Part shown: positions 36,701 through 48,700 of the stretch, piece after piece
Layout: each line of letters opens with the position of its first letter
Position numbering within the stretch: position 1 is the first letter of the stretch
Source of the DNA: Leptasterias polaris
Taxonomy: Eukaryota; Echinodermata; Asteroidea; Forcipulatida; Asteriidae
Assembly: GCA_037783415.1 (NCBI GenBank)
Contig: JAZGTN010000024.1
Coordinates: 744,001-808,000, forward strand
Reading direction: 5' to 3'
Length of the DNA stretch: 64,000 nt
Program-made: the position numbers and the translations under genes
Notes under the pieces: generated by a model
Database searches by the model: none
Seen by the model: only the letters and a program-made list of their open reading frames with translations
What the model was told of the DNA's origin: nothing

Positions 36701-39700
36701 TTTGTACTCTCTCTTACTCAGGCCAGGTACGTCAATGTAATCCAGACCCTTGAGCGTCGTGGCTGTATCCAGCTTGTCTGGTTTGATCATCTCAATTATG
36801 ACTTTGAATCTGCGAGGGAAACAAAACACAACATGGGATAGAATTACTGGACAATACGTCGCAGCGGTGCAACAAGGTCTTATCTCGATTGTGCATTAAC
36901 ATCAAATCTCGCATGAAAACACTCTGAGCAAAAACATTGAATTATTATCATTATTTTAATACTATATATTTCTGGTAACAAACTAAGAATGCCTCAAAAG
37001 TGAACTTGTTATTTTACTTGCTATGTGAACCAGAAACACCGGGCATATGAAAAATAGCGGAAACGGTCAAAGTGCATTCTGGGGAGTTGCGTTCTGCAGC
37101 GTGCAAGGGCTCAATACAAAATGCCATTCACGATGGTAAACACTGATGCAGGGCATATGAAAATGACCTCAAGCGGATTGGTCTATAAAGACTTTCAATT
37201 TCTATGAAAAGTTGCATCCCATTAAGGTGATCCCCTGGCTGCCGCTTCCCAGGTTGTATCGTAAACTTGGGTGTGATCCCTGGCTATACGGCAGTTTATG
37301 GTTGAATGGCTTCTGACTGGCACCCCCCGAACAAAGATATTGACAAAATAGGGAGACTGTCAACATAGGGCTAGATAGCTCAGTTGGTAGAGCGCCGGCA
37401 AGTTAATCCGGAGGACGTTGGTTCAAATCCCGCTCTAGTCAATTTTTCTTTGTTCGACCCAACTTTTTTTAAATGAAACTAAGAAAAAGAAAAAGAAGAT
37501 ATCAAGTTGCATTTCTGGGGCAACAAAAATGCGAATGTAGAGACCGTCAACCTACCTCTGTGGTCTCTTTAGCCAGTTGGAGACGGATAGTTGCTCTGTG
37601 TACTGTGTCTTACTGGGTACTTCCCTAGTGATGCTACCTGCAGCCTTGGGTGCTTCAGATACGCCGGTCAGGTTGTGCATTTTTCTACACACGTGGCCCA
37701 TAAAGGTTATTATTTGAGGTATGTTTTTGTACCGACACAACATAATATTTTCAACTATTTATCTGATAATGATAAGAGAATTCTTGTACCGTATGCTTCT
37801 TGCTCTCAGCTGTCATGATGAGCGGTCTGTAGGTCATCTCGTACGGCTTGCTCGGATGCGGCTCCAGCACTATGGAGTCCGCTCCAGCCCAGTGCTCGCC
37901 CTCAATCACCGGTCGTAGCTCCCAGCGTAGGTTGGTGCGATTGTGCAATGTCAGGCTGCGCGTGTCCTTCACCCGGGCGTGCGTGTTGAAGTGGAGGACC
38001 TCCTTCTGGGGCTGGCTGCCGACAAACATCCCCATCAGGACAAGGCTTAGAGGGCGCCCTCCTTCAATGTTACAGCGTAGTTTCTGTGAAGAAACCCCAA
38101 AATCAATTAATTTGCAAATCATCAGCAAATGTGTCCGGCAATAAAAAGGTAGAAAGGTTTTGTGCACTGATTTGAAGGGCCATCAAATGCTTTTTTTCCC
38201 AACTGTATTTCAGATGGAAGTGATTCTCTGAAATATTGTTGCTGGAATGAACTTTAAAACAGCAAGCTTTCAGACAGAATTTGTTAAAGTTTTATTTATA
38301 ACAACTTGGGGTTGAACAAAGAAAAATAGCCTAGAGCGGGATTTGAACCAACAACCTCCGAATTAGTGTGCCGGCGCTCTACCAACTGATCTATCTAGTC
38401 CTATGTTGGCAGTCTCCCTATTTTGTCAATATCTTTGTTCGGGGGGGGGGGGTGGCAGTCAGAATTAGCCATTCAACCATAAACTGCCGTGTAGCAAGGG
38501 ATCACACCCAAGTTTATAATACAACCTGGGAAGCTGTTTTATTTATAACAATTAACCAATACTGTACTTTGTCTTTTAGTGAACCCTGTACCTGTTTGTC
38601 TTGTCTCCATGTTTGTAGTTTGTCTGTCTAGGCTGTCTTCTACAAACCTCGGCTTAATCTGACAGCCTCATACTCTCTTTTAATTTGGTATACATAGATT
38701 AACTCTTTCCCCGATCTTCTGTGCTTATTATTTCGCTTATCTATGTATTATTCTGTATACAGGTTACTTGAAATCTAGAAGACTTACGTCATATCGGATA
38801 TCCTGACTGAGCTCCTTGGGGAAGAACGTGACTTCAAGCGGTACAGTCATACCGGGCGAGATGTAACCTTCCGTTGGACTGATTGCAAAGTCTGGACCAA
38901 ACTTAGCGCTGTTCCACTTGAAACTACAAAACAAAAGATACAATGAATCAGAAGTTCGTTCAAGTCTCATACAACAGGCATGATATTTGGTCAATGGAAA
39001 AAAGTAAGAACATTTTATTGAGCACAAGGGCTGACCTATATGTACTCAACTTTAATAGACGGCTTTAAGGATGTTTCATTACCTGATTTTTTTAAGGGCA
39101 AAAAACAAATCGGAAATCAGACTAAAGTAGGAAGAGTATCACGCTTGATACAAATAACAATGTTGAAAGAACTACTTAGGATATGGTGAAGAACTGGTGG
39201 ACCAGTGGAATGACAAACTAGTTGGATCCGCTCGCTCATCTTTGTAAGAATAAGGGCAAACCTTGTCAGTTGTAAGAATAATAATAATAGTTTGTGGGGC
39301 TAATCATTCTTACTTGCAGCTCAGAAGCTGAATTGTGAAGGATGCAGCTGTGACATGGTCGAGCCAGTGGCATGTAAAGGCGCCTTTTTGCAGCCAGCCA
39401 TATCCACCAATATATGACCACGGAGCACAGGCAGAGATCAAAAGTGTTTGAGTTTTCCACAGAGAGGAAAACCGGAGGGCCCAGAGAAAAACCCTTGTGG
39501 CACAGGAGAGAACCAACGCAATTCTACTCACATATGGCCCTAGCCGGGAATCAAACCAGGGCCACAAGGCTGAGAGGCGAGCGCTAGCCACCCATGGCTC
39601 CATGAATTGTGAATGAGTTGAACCATATTTTCCAATTTAGGATATTTCCAGTTTCAATGATGGATTTTGTTGCATTTTATAACAATGCATTAAAAGGAAC

Positions 39701-42700
39701 CTTGGAGTTCCAGGCTGAACTTAACAAAACTTTTTCTGGACATTTTTGGACAGGAAAGTAAACCTACCCTGCTCCAATGTCTCCTGTGTTATACATGAGG
39801 AGTTTGCGTGTAGTGCTGCTTCGTTGTACGACGGCACCAAACGGTATAGACTCCTGATCAAGGCTGATGTCAATTCCCTGACAGGATCCGGTCACTACAA
39901 ACAATGGTTGGGATAAACCAGCACATTCTAACATCACCTGGAAACAAGAACAAGATGGCAAAAAAGGCTGAGTATATTAAACAAATTTTCTTGCATTTAG
40001 AACAACTTATTGACATTGATTCAAGCAAAACAATAAAAGTATGCAGTTCTCATAAAGTGCTTTATCTTTGCCTGATGGGCCTCTCAAGGCTCATTATTTT
40101 TGCCACAGGCATGCAGAGCGTTGTTTGCATTATGAGACCCATTTATATAACACCTTGTGAGGGTGTACAAAGGTGATACAGCGCACCCAACCATGTCAGA
40201 AACACCAAGGGAAATTCTTCAAAAGGAAAGTTTGCAAACTATATTTGATCACCCCAGACTTTAATATTTGTCTCTACCTGTTTAGGTTCCAATAAATTTA
40301 GCTTCCTAATAAAACACTTTTTATATTTAAGACATTGATGGGAAACATGAATAATAATGCAGGGACATTAAAACTTCTTCACTGTTCAAGCCGCCAGTAA
40401 AAGATTGACCCAAAGTTCAAAGTTCAACCTAAGTTTTTCTCCCTTCCAAATTTCTTTGCTGGCTCTTATACTTTTGGTTATTTTGATTCAAACAATCCAT
40501 AACTATCATTAATAAGTTGAAAGGAAAAATCTTACACACATCCCTAATTCCCTACCTTAAAAGAGAAGACAAAAAACTTAAATAAAACTAGCACTAATGC
40601 ATGAAACCGAAATGGTGCGAGGTAATAGAGTTTTTGAAATTCATACTCGGATAAAAAAACAAAATCTGGATTTTACCTCCTCTGTGAATTGTGGAATACG
40701 GCACTTTGGCGTGAAGACAAGATCCAGGTTGCAAGTGCCTCCCTTGGGCTTGAGATAGATCTCCTTGGTAGGGGACAGAGAGAGGACGTTAGGCAGCTGC
40801 TGCAGGATGGAGCTGAGTGGGGTGATGACCACAGTGAAGGTAAGTGGGGCTGGGCTGTTGTTGATCACTGGGACAGTGCGCTTGATCGACTCGCCGATGC
40901 GGAGGGCGCCAAAGTTAACCAGTCTGTCCTTGGGGTTGGCTACTTCAACCCTCATCTCTGTTCCCTCTCCGAGAATTTCAACCTGGACAAACAACAAAGA
41001 GATGTATTGAAAAATGTCTATTAAAAAATGAGGTAAGTGTTAAGAACATGATGAACTGTTTTTACTTTCAATAACTGAGATAGTTAAGTAAAATATTAAA
41101 GACAAATTCTCAAAAGATTTCCGATGAAGTTTCTGAGGATTTCTGACCGCATCATCAATAACAGGATGGATTGAAAGTCATTTATAAAAAAATTGATTTA
41201 GTGTTGACAATACGAACAAGTTTTTCTGGGTTTTTTTGCTTTTATTATGGAACCAGTGGGGTCAAACTTGACATCTGATTAAGTTTTGAAACTTGGTAGA
41301 GCTGTAGCAGCCATACTTCACTTGCTCAGTGAAATTGAGAACTGCTGGGCCAAATTTCATAGAGCTGCTTCAGCAGAAAATATCGCTTAACAATTTGTTG
41401 CTAAGCAGAAATGAGAAGAATACCAGTCACAAATTGTACACGTGACACGGTAGTTTGGCTGGTAACCTTATTCTGGTAAGCATTATCTTGTTGTGCTTAG
41501 CTACTTTTTTGTGCTTAAGCAGCTCTTTGATGAAATAAGGCCCTGGTCTGGATAAAACTCTGTGGGCTGATAAAACTAACATACCTGAGTACGAGATAGT
41601 CCGTTGAGCTCAAAGATGAAAAGCTCCCTGTACTTGATGGCTTCCCGTGGGTAGAAGGTGAGGTGGATATCCCGGCTGTCTCCTGGCTGCAACACACACG
41701 CTGAGAACTGCACCTCTAGATGGGATGTACTCGTATACAGACAATCAATGCTAAAATTACAAATGAAAACGAACATTTCTTGAACTCAATGTGTAGTTTA
41801 AAAGTGGTACTAGTTTGTACTGCAGATGTGATGCTCCATGCCAAAACTAGGTATTTCCTACTAAAACCCAAATGTTTATCTGCTCTTAAAAACGATGAGG
41901 GGATAATAATTATAATAGTGGCTTTTTATATAGCGCTCAAATTTGTCACTCAGTGACGCTCAAGGCGCTTCAACAGTCAGTATTTTTCTTGCACTGCATG
42001 TGGAGCTACGTTTTGAAGTATAAGACCCTTGGGACGTAAAGCTGTAGGTCCTGTGTGTTGTATAATTGTAAAAGAACCCAGTGCATTTATCGTGAAGAGA
42101 AGTTGGAGAGAAAATTATAAATGATGGAATAAAAAATTTGATGAAGAAGCTACATACCTGATGGCCTTATTATCCCTGTTGGTGACTGTCAGCAGGTTGG
42201 ACAAGGTTGGCATTCCAGCTCGATGGATGAAGCACGGCCCAAAGTCAAACTTGGTGAAAGAGAAGTGAAGACCTGGGGCTACTCCTTGACCAGCTAGGCT
42301 GATCTGGTAGCTGGGACCGTTGGTGACCTAGTCAGGATGGGTGATGGAAAGTATGTCAGAGGTTTGGACACAGAGGGACTTTTGAAGGAGGGCCAACTCT
42401 AATTTTGCTTTCTGAAAGAGGAACCTTTGAAGATTTGGGAAGAAATTTGAGGGCCAACTCTAATTTTGCTTCCTCGCATTTACAAATTATTAGAATTTTA
42501 TTAATGCTTGAGAGAATGCCAAGAGGTGACATATGTAGTTTACAAAATTCTTTTGAAGAGCCAAGTCAGCTATCTTTACCAGACTCTTTATATTCTATGC
42601 TGAACTATAATTGCTTCTCTTCACCCAGGAGTAAATGTGTACCTGTGAGGGCAGAGATGGTTCTTGTGATTGATTTAACTTTGTGCGCTATATACTTGGC

Positions 42701-45700
42701 AGCATAGTCTGGTTACTCCGCAGGGAGCTGAGATGGTTTAGGGAATGACATACATGGCCCAAGAGAGTCACAATTGGGGGATACCGGATTACACTAGGCT
42801 ACTTTGCTGTGTAGATTGTTCTTGCTGGAACTTGTCTTGCTACTGCAGAGTAGATTTCGGAACTCAGGGGACTTCTTAGCTCTGAAATGAACTATCCTCC
42901 TAATGAGGTCTTACCTAGAAGGTTGGAAATTGACCTGGACTATTACTTAGCTTAGTGGATCAAGGTGACTTAAATAAAAATAAATAAATTGTGGTGCTTA
43001 TATAGCGCTTTCCATCGTATCAACAATCTCAAAGCGCTTTACAATATTATTCCCCTGTTCATCAGGCCATGGGACCTCGCGGCAGCCGATTATCAGCGCT
43101 CATCGATCCTCTACCCTCACAGGTACCCATTTATACCCCTGGGTGAAGAGAATCAATTATAGCAAAGTGTCTTGCTCAAGGACACAAGCGTCTTGACCGG
43201 GACTCGAACCCACACCCCGATGACTAAACCACCAGAACTTGAATCCGATGCTCTTAACCACTCGGCCATGACTCCCCATGACTTCTTGTGACATACTTCA
43301 CTGTCACGGAGTGAGTAGTTATTGATTTCAAAACGAACTTGCAACTTCAAATATCTGGATAACTTTGTTTATACAAGCTTTTTAGTCAATAAAAAAAATA
43401 CAAAAGTGATCAACAGCCATGTTATTGTACCTTCAGCAGAAATTCACATCCCCGTATCGACGTCCGCTCCAGCCCAGTGCTCGCCCTCAATCACCGGTCG
43501 TAGCTCCCAGCGTAGGTTGGTGCGATTGTGCAATGTCAGGCTGCGCGTGTCCTTCACCCGGGCGTGCGTGTTGAAGTGGAGGACCTCCTTCTGGGGCTGG
43601 CTGCCGACACACATCCCCGTCAGGACAAGGCTTAGAGGGCGCCCTCCTTCAATGTTACAGCGTAGTTTCTGTGAAGAAACCCCAAAATCAATTAATTTGC
43701 AAATCATCAGCAAATGTGTCCGGCAATAAAAAGGTAGAAAGGTTTTGTGCACTGATTTGAAGGGCCATCAAATGCTTTTTTCCCAACTGTATTTCAGATG
43801 GAAGTGATTCTCTGAAATATTGTTGCTGGAATGAACTTTAAAACAGCAAGTTTTCAGACAGAATTTGTTAAAGTTTTATTTATAACAACTTGGGGTTGAA
43901 CAAAGAAAAATAGCCTAGAGCGGGATTTGAACCAACAACCTCCGAATTAGTGTGCCGGCGCTCTACCAACTGATCTATCTAGTCCTATGTTGGCAGTCTC
44001 CCTATTTTGTCAATATCTTTGTTCGGGGGGTGCCAGTCAGAATTAGCCATTCAACCATAAACTGCCGTGTAGCAAGGGATCACACCCAAGTTTATAATAC
44101 AACCTGGGAAGCTGTTTTATTTATAACAATTAACCAATACTGTACTTTGTCTTTTAGTGAACCCTGTACCTGTTTGTCTTGTCTCCATGTTTGTAGTTTG
44201 TCTGTCTAGGCTGTCTTCTACAAACCTCGGCTTAATCTGACAGCCTCATACTCTCTTTTAATTTGGTATACATAGATTAACTCTTTCCCCGATCTTCTGT
44301 GCTTATTATTTCGCTTATCTATGTATTATTCTGTATACAGGTTACTTGAAATCTAGAAGACTTACGTCATATCGGATATCCTGACTGAGCTCCTTGGGGA
44401 AGAACGTGACTTCAAGCGGTACAGTCATACCGGGCGAGATGTAACCTTCCGTTGGACTGATTGCAAAGTCTGGACCAAACTTAGTGCCGTTCCACTTGAA
44501 ACTAAAAAACAAAAGATACAATGAATCAGAAGTTCGTTCAAGTCTCATACAACAGGCATGATATTTGGTCAATGGAAAAAAGTAAGAACATTTTATTGAG
44601 CACAAGGGCTGACCTATATGTACTCAACTTTAATAGACGGCTTTAAGGATGTTTCATTACCTGATTTTTTTAAGGGCAAAAAACAAATCGGAAATCAGAC
44701 TAAAGTAGGAAGAGTATCACGCTTGATACAAATAACAATGTTGAAAGAACTACTTAGGATATGGTGAAGAACTGGTGGACCAGTGGAATGACAAACTAGT
44801 TGGATCCGCTCGCTCATCTTTGTAAGAATAAGGGCAAACCTTGTCAGTTGTAAGAATAATAATAATAGTTTGTGGGGCTAATCATTCTTACTTGCAGCTC
44901 AGAAGCTGAATTGTGAAGGATGCAGCTGTGACATGGTCGAGCCAGTGGCATGTAAAGGCGCCTTATTGCAGCCAGCCATATCCACCAATATATGACCACG
45001 GAGCACAGGCAGAGATCAAAAGTGTTTGAGTTTTCCACAGAGAGGAAAACCGGAGGGCCCAGAGAAAAACCCTTGTGGCACAGGAGAGAACCAACGCAAT
45101 TCTACTCACATATGGCCCTAGCCGGGAATCAAACCAGGGCCACAAGGCTGAGAGGCGAGCGCTAGCCGCCCATGGCACCATGAATTGTGAATGAGTTGAA
45201 CCATATTTTCCAATTTAGGATATTTCCAGTTTCAATGATGGATTTTGTTGCATTTTATAACAATGCATTAAAAGGAACCTTGGAGTTCCAGGCTGAACTT
45301 AACAAAACTTTTTCTGGACATTTTTGGACAGGAAAGTAAACCTACCCTGCTCCAATGTCTCCTGTGTTATACATGAGGAGTTTGCGTGTAGTGCTGCTTC
45401 GTTGTACGACGGCACCAAACGGTATAGACTCCTGATCAAGGCTGATGTCAATTCCCTGACAGGATCCGGTCACTACAAACAATGGTTGGGATAAACCAGC
45501 ACATTCTAACATCACCTGGAAACAAGAACAAGATGGCAAAAAAGGCTGAGTATATTAAACAAATTTTCTTGCATTTAGAACAACTTATTGACATTGATTC
45601 AAGCAAAACAATAAAAGTATGCAGTTCTCATAAAGTGCTTTATCTTTGCCTGATGGGCCTCTCAAGGCTCATTATTTTTGCCACAGGCATGCAGAGCGTT

Positions 45701-48700
45701 GTTTGCATTATGAGACCCATTTATATAACACCTTGTGAGGGTGTACAAAGGTGATACAGCGCACCCAACCATGTCAGAAACACCAAGGGAAATTCTTCAA
45801 AAGGAAAGTTTGCAAACTATATTTGATCACCCCAGACTTTAATATTTGTCTCTACCTGTTTAGGTTCCAATACATTTAGCTTCCTAATAAAACATTTTTT
45901 ATTTTTAAGACATTGATGGGAAACATGAATAATAATGCAGGGACATTAAAACTTCTTCGCTGTTCAAGCCGCCAGTAAAAGATTGACCCAAAGTTCAAAG
46001 TTCAACCTAAGTTTTTCTCCCTTCCAAATTTCTTTGCTGGCTCTTATACTTTTGGTTATTTTGATTCAAACAATCCATAACTATCATTAATAAGTTGAAA
46101 GGAAAAATCTTACACACATCCCTAATTCCCTACCTTAAAAGAGAAGACAAAAAACTTAAATAAAACTAGCACTAATGCGTGAAACCGAAATGGTGTGAGG
46201 TAAAAGGTAATAGAGTTTTTGAAATTCATACTCGGATAAAAAAACAAAATCTGGATTTTACCTCCTCTGTGAATTGTGGAATACGGCACTTTGGCGTGAA
46301 GACAAGATCCAGGTTGCAAGTGCCTCCCTTGGGCTTGAGATAGATCTCCTTGGTAGGGGACAAAGAGAGGACGTTAGGCAGCTGCTGCAGGATGGAGCTG
46401 AGTGGGGTGATGACCACAGTGAAGGTAAGTGGGGCTGGGCTGTTGTTGATCACTGGGACAGTGCGCTTGATCGACTCGCCGATGCGGAGGGCGCCAAAGT
46501 TAACCAGTCTGTCCTTGGGGTTGGCTACTTCAACCCTCATCTCTGTTCCCTCTCCGAGAATTTCAACCTGGACAAACAACAAAGAGATGTATTGAAAAAT
46601 GTCTATTAAAAAATGAGGTAAGTGTTAAGAACATGATGAACTGTTTTTACTTTCAATAACTGAGATAGTTAAGTAAAATATTAAAGACAAATTCTCAGAA
46701 GATTTTTGATGAAGTTTCTGAGGATTTCTGACCGCATCATCAATAACAGGATGGATTGAAAGTCATTTATAAAAAAATTGATTTAGTGTTGACAATACGA
46801 ACAAGTTTTTCTGGGTTTTTTTGCTTTTATTATGGAACCAGTGGGGTCAAACTTGACATCTGATTAAGTTTTGAAACTTGGTAGAGCTGTAGCAGCCATA
46901 CTTCACTTGCTCAGTGAAATTGAGAACTGCTGGGCCAAATTTCATAGAGCTGCTTCAGCAGAAAATATCGCTTAACAATTTGTTGCTAAGCAGAAATGAG
47001 AAGAATACCAGTCACAAATTGTACACGTGACACGGTAGTTTGGCTGGTAACCTTATTCTGGTAAGCATTATCTTGTTGTGCTTAGCTACTTTTTTGTGCT
47101 TAAGCAGCTCTTTGATGAAATAAGGCCCTGGTCTGGATAAAACTCTGTGGGCTGATAAAACTAACATACCTGAGTACGAGATAGTCCGTTGAGCTCAAAG
47201 ATGAAAAGCTCCCTGTACTTGATGGCTTCCCGTGGGTAGAAGGTGAGGTGGATATCCCGGCTGTCTCCTGGCTGCAACACACACGCTGAGAACTGCACCT
47301 CTAGATGGGATGTACTCGTATACAGACAATCAATGCTAAAATTACAAATGAAAACGAACATTTCTTGAACTCAATGTGTAGTTTAAAAGTGGTACTAGTT
47401 TGTACTGCAGATGTGATGCTCCATGCCAAAACTAGGTATTTCCTACTAAAACCCAAATGTTTATCTGCTCTTAAAAACGATGAGGGGATAATAATTATAA
47501 TAGTGGCTTTTTATATAGCGCTCAAATTTGTCACTCAGTGACGCTCAAGGCGCTTCAACAGTCAGTATTTTTCTTGCACTGCATGTGGAGCTACGTTTTG
47601 AAGTATAAGACCCTTGGGACGTAAAGCTGTAGGTCCTGTGTGTTGTATAATTGTAAAAGAACCCAGTGCATTTATCGTGAAGAGAAGTTGGAGAGAAAAT
47701 TATAAATGATGGAATAAAAAATTTGATGAAGAAGCTACATACCTGATGGCCTTATTATCCCTGTTGGTGACTGTCAGCAGGTTGGACAAGGTTGGCATTC
47801 CAGCTCGATGGATGAAGCACGGCCCAAAGTCAAACTTGGTGAAAGAGAAGTGAAGACCTGGGGCTACTCCTTGACCAGCTAGGCTGATCTGGTAGCTGGG
47901 ACCGTTGGTGACCTAGTCAGGATGGGTGATGGAAAGTATGTCAGAGGTTTGGACACAGAGGGACTTTTGAAGGAGGGCCAACTCTAATTTTGCTTTCTGA
48001 AAGAGGAACCTTTGAAGATTTGGGAAGAAATTTGAGGGCCAACTCTAATTTTGCTTCCTCGCATTTACAAATTATTAGAATTTTATTAATGCTTGAGAGA
48101 ATGCCAAGAGGTGACATATGTAGTTTACAAAATTCTTTTGAAGAGCCAAGTCAGCTATCTTTACCAGACTCTTTATATTCTATGCTGAACTATAATTGCT
48201 TCTCTTCACCCAGGAGTAAATGTGTACCTGTGAGGGCAGAGATGGTTCTTGTGATTGATTTAACTTTGTGCGCTATATACTTGGCAGCATAGTCTGGTTA
48301 CTCCGCAGGGAGCTGAGATGGTTTAGGGAATGACATACATGGCCCAAGAGAGTCACAATTGGGGGATACCGGATTACACTAGGCTACTTTGCTGTGTAGA
48401 TTGTTCTTGCTGGAACTTGTCTTGCTACTGCAGAGTAGATTTCGGAACTCAGGGGACTTCTTAGCTCTGAAATGAACTATCCTCCTAATGAGGTCTTACC
48501 TAGAAGGTTGGAAATTGACCTGGACTATTACTTAGCTTAGTGGATCAAGGTGACTTAAATAAAAATAAATAAATTGTGGTGCTTATATAGCGCTTTCCAT
48601 CGTATCAACAATCTCAAAGCGCTTTACAATATTATTCCCCTGTTCATCAGGCCATGGGACCTCGCGGCAGCCGATTATCAGCGCTCATCGATCCTCTACC

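Larger units (their letters stand above)
37877..43461 (-). repeat. Tandem copy A of the 5.6-kb HYDIN segment
   Basis: 5585 bp, near-identical to copy B and close to copy C. It contains five complete HYDIN exons, part of the KLRC exon, two SINE types, a family 3 MITE and a tRNA-bearing repeat. The boundaries are set by the GTC microhomology at 37,877 and 43,462. Confidence 0.95.

Noticed and set aside
37369..37440. A confident functional tRNA-Asn gene
   Set aside because: The fold and Pol III boxes are good, but position 33 is not U, two stem pairs are mismatched, and the sequence is part of a dispersed repeat. It is kept only as tRNA-like.
40689..41024. Plus-strand frame of 111 codons, repeated in copies B and C
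   Set aside because: It is antisense to the HYDIN VEILGEG exon and is explained by that exon's composition.
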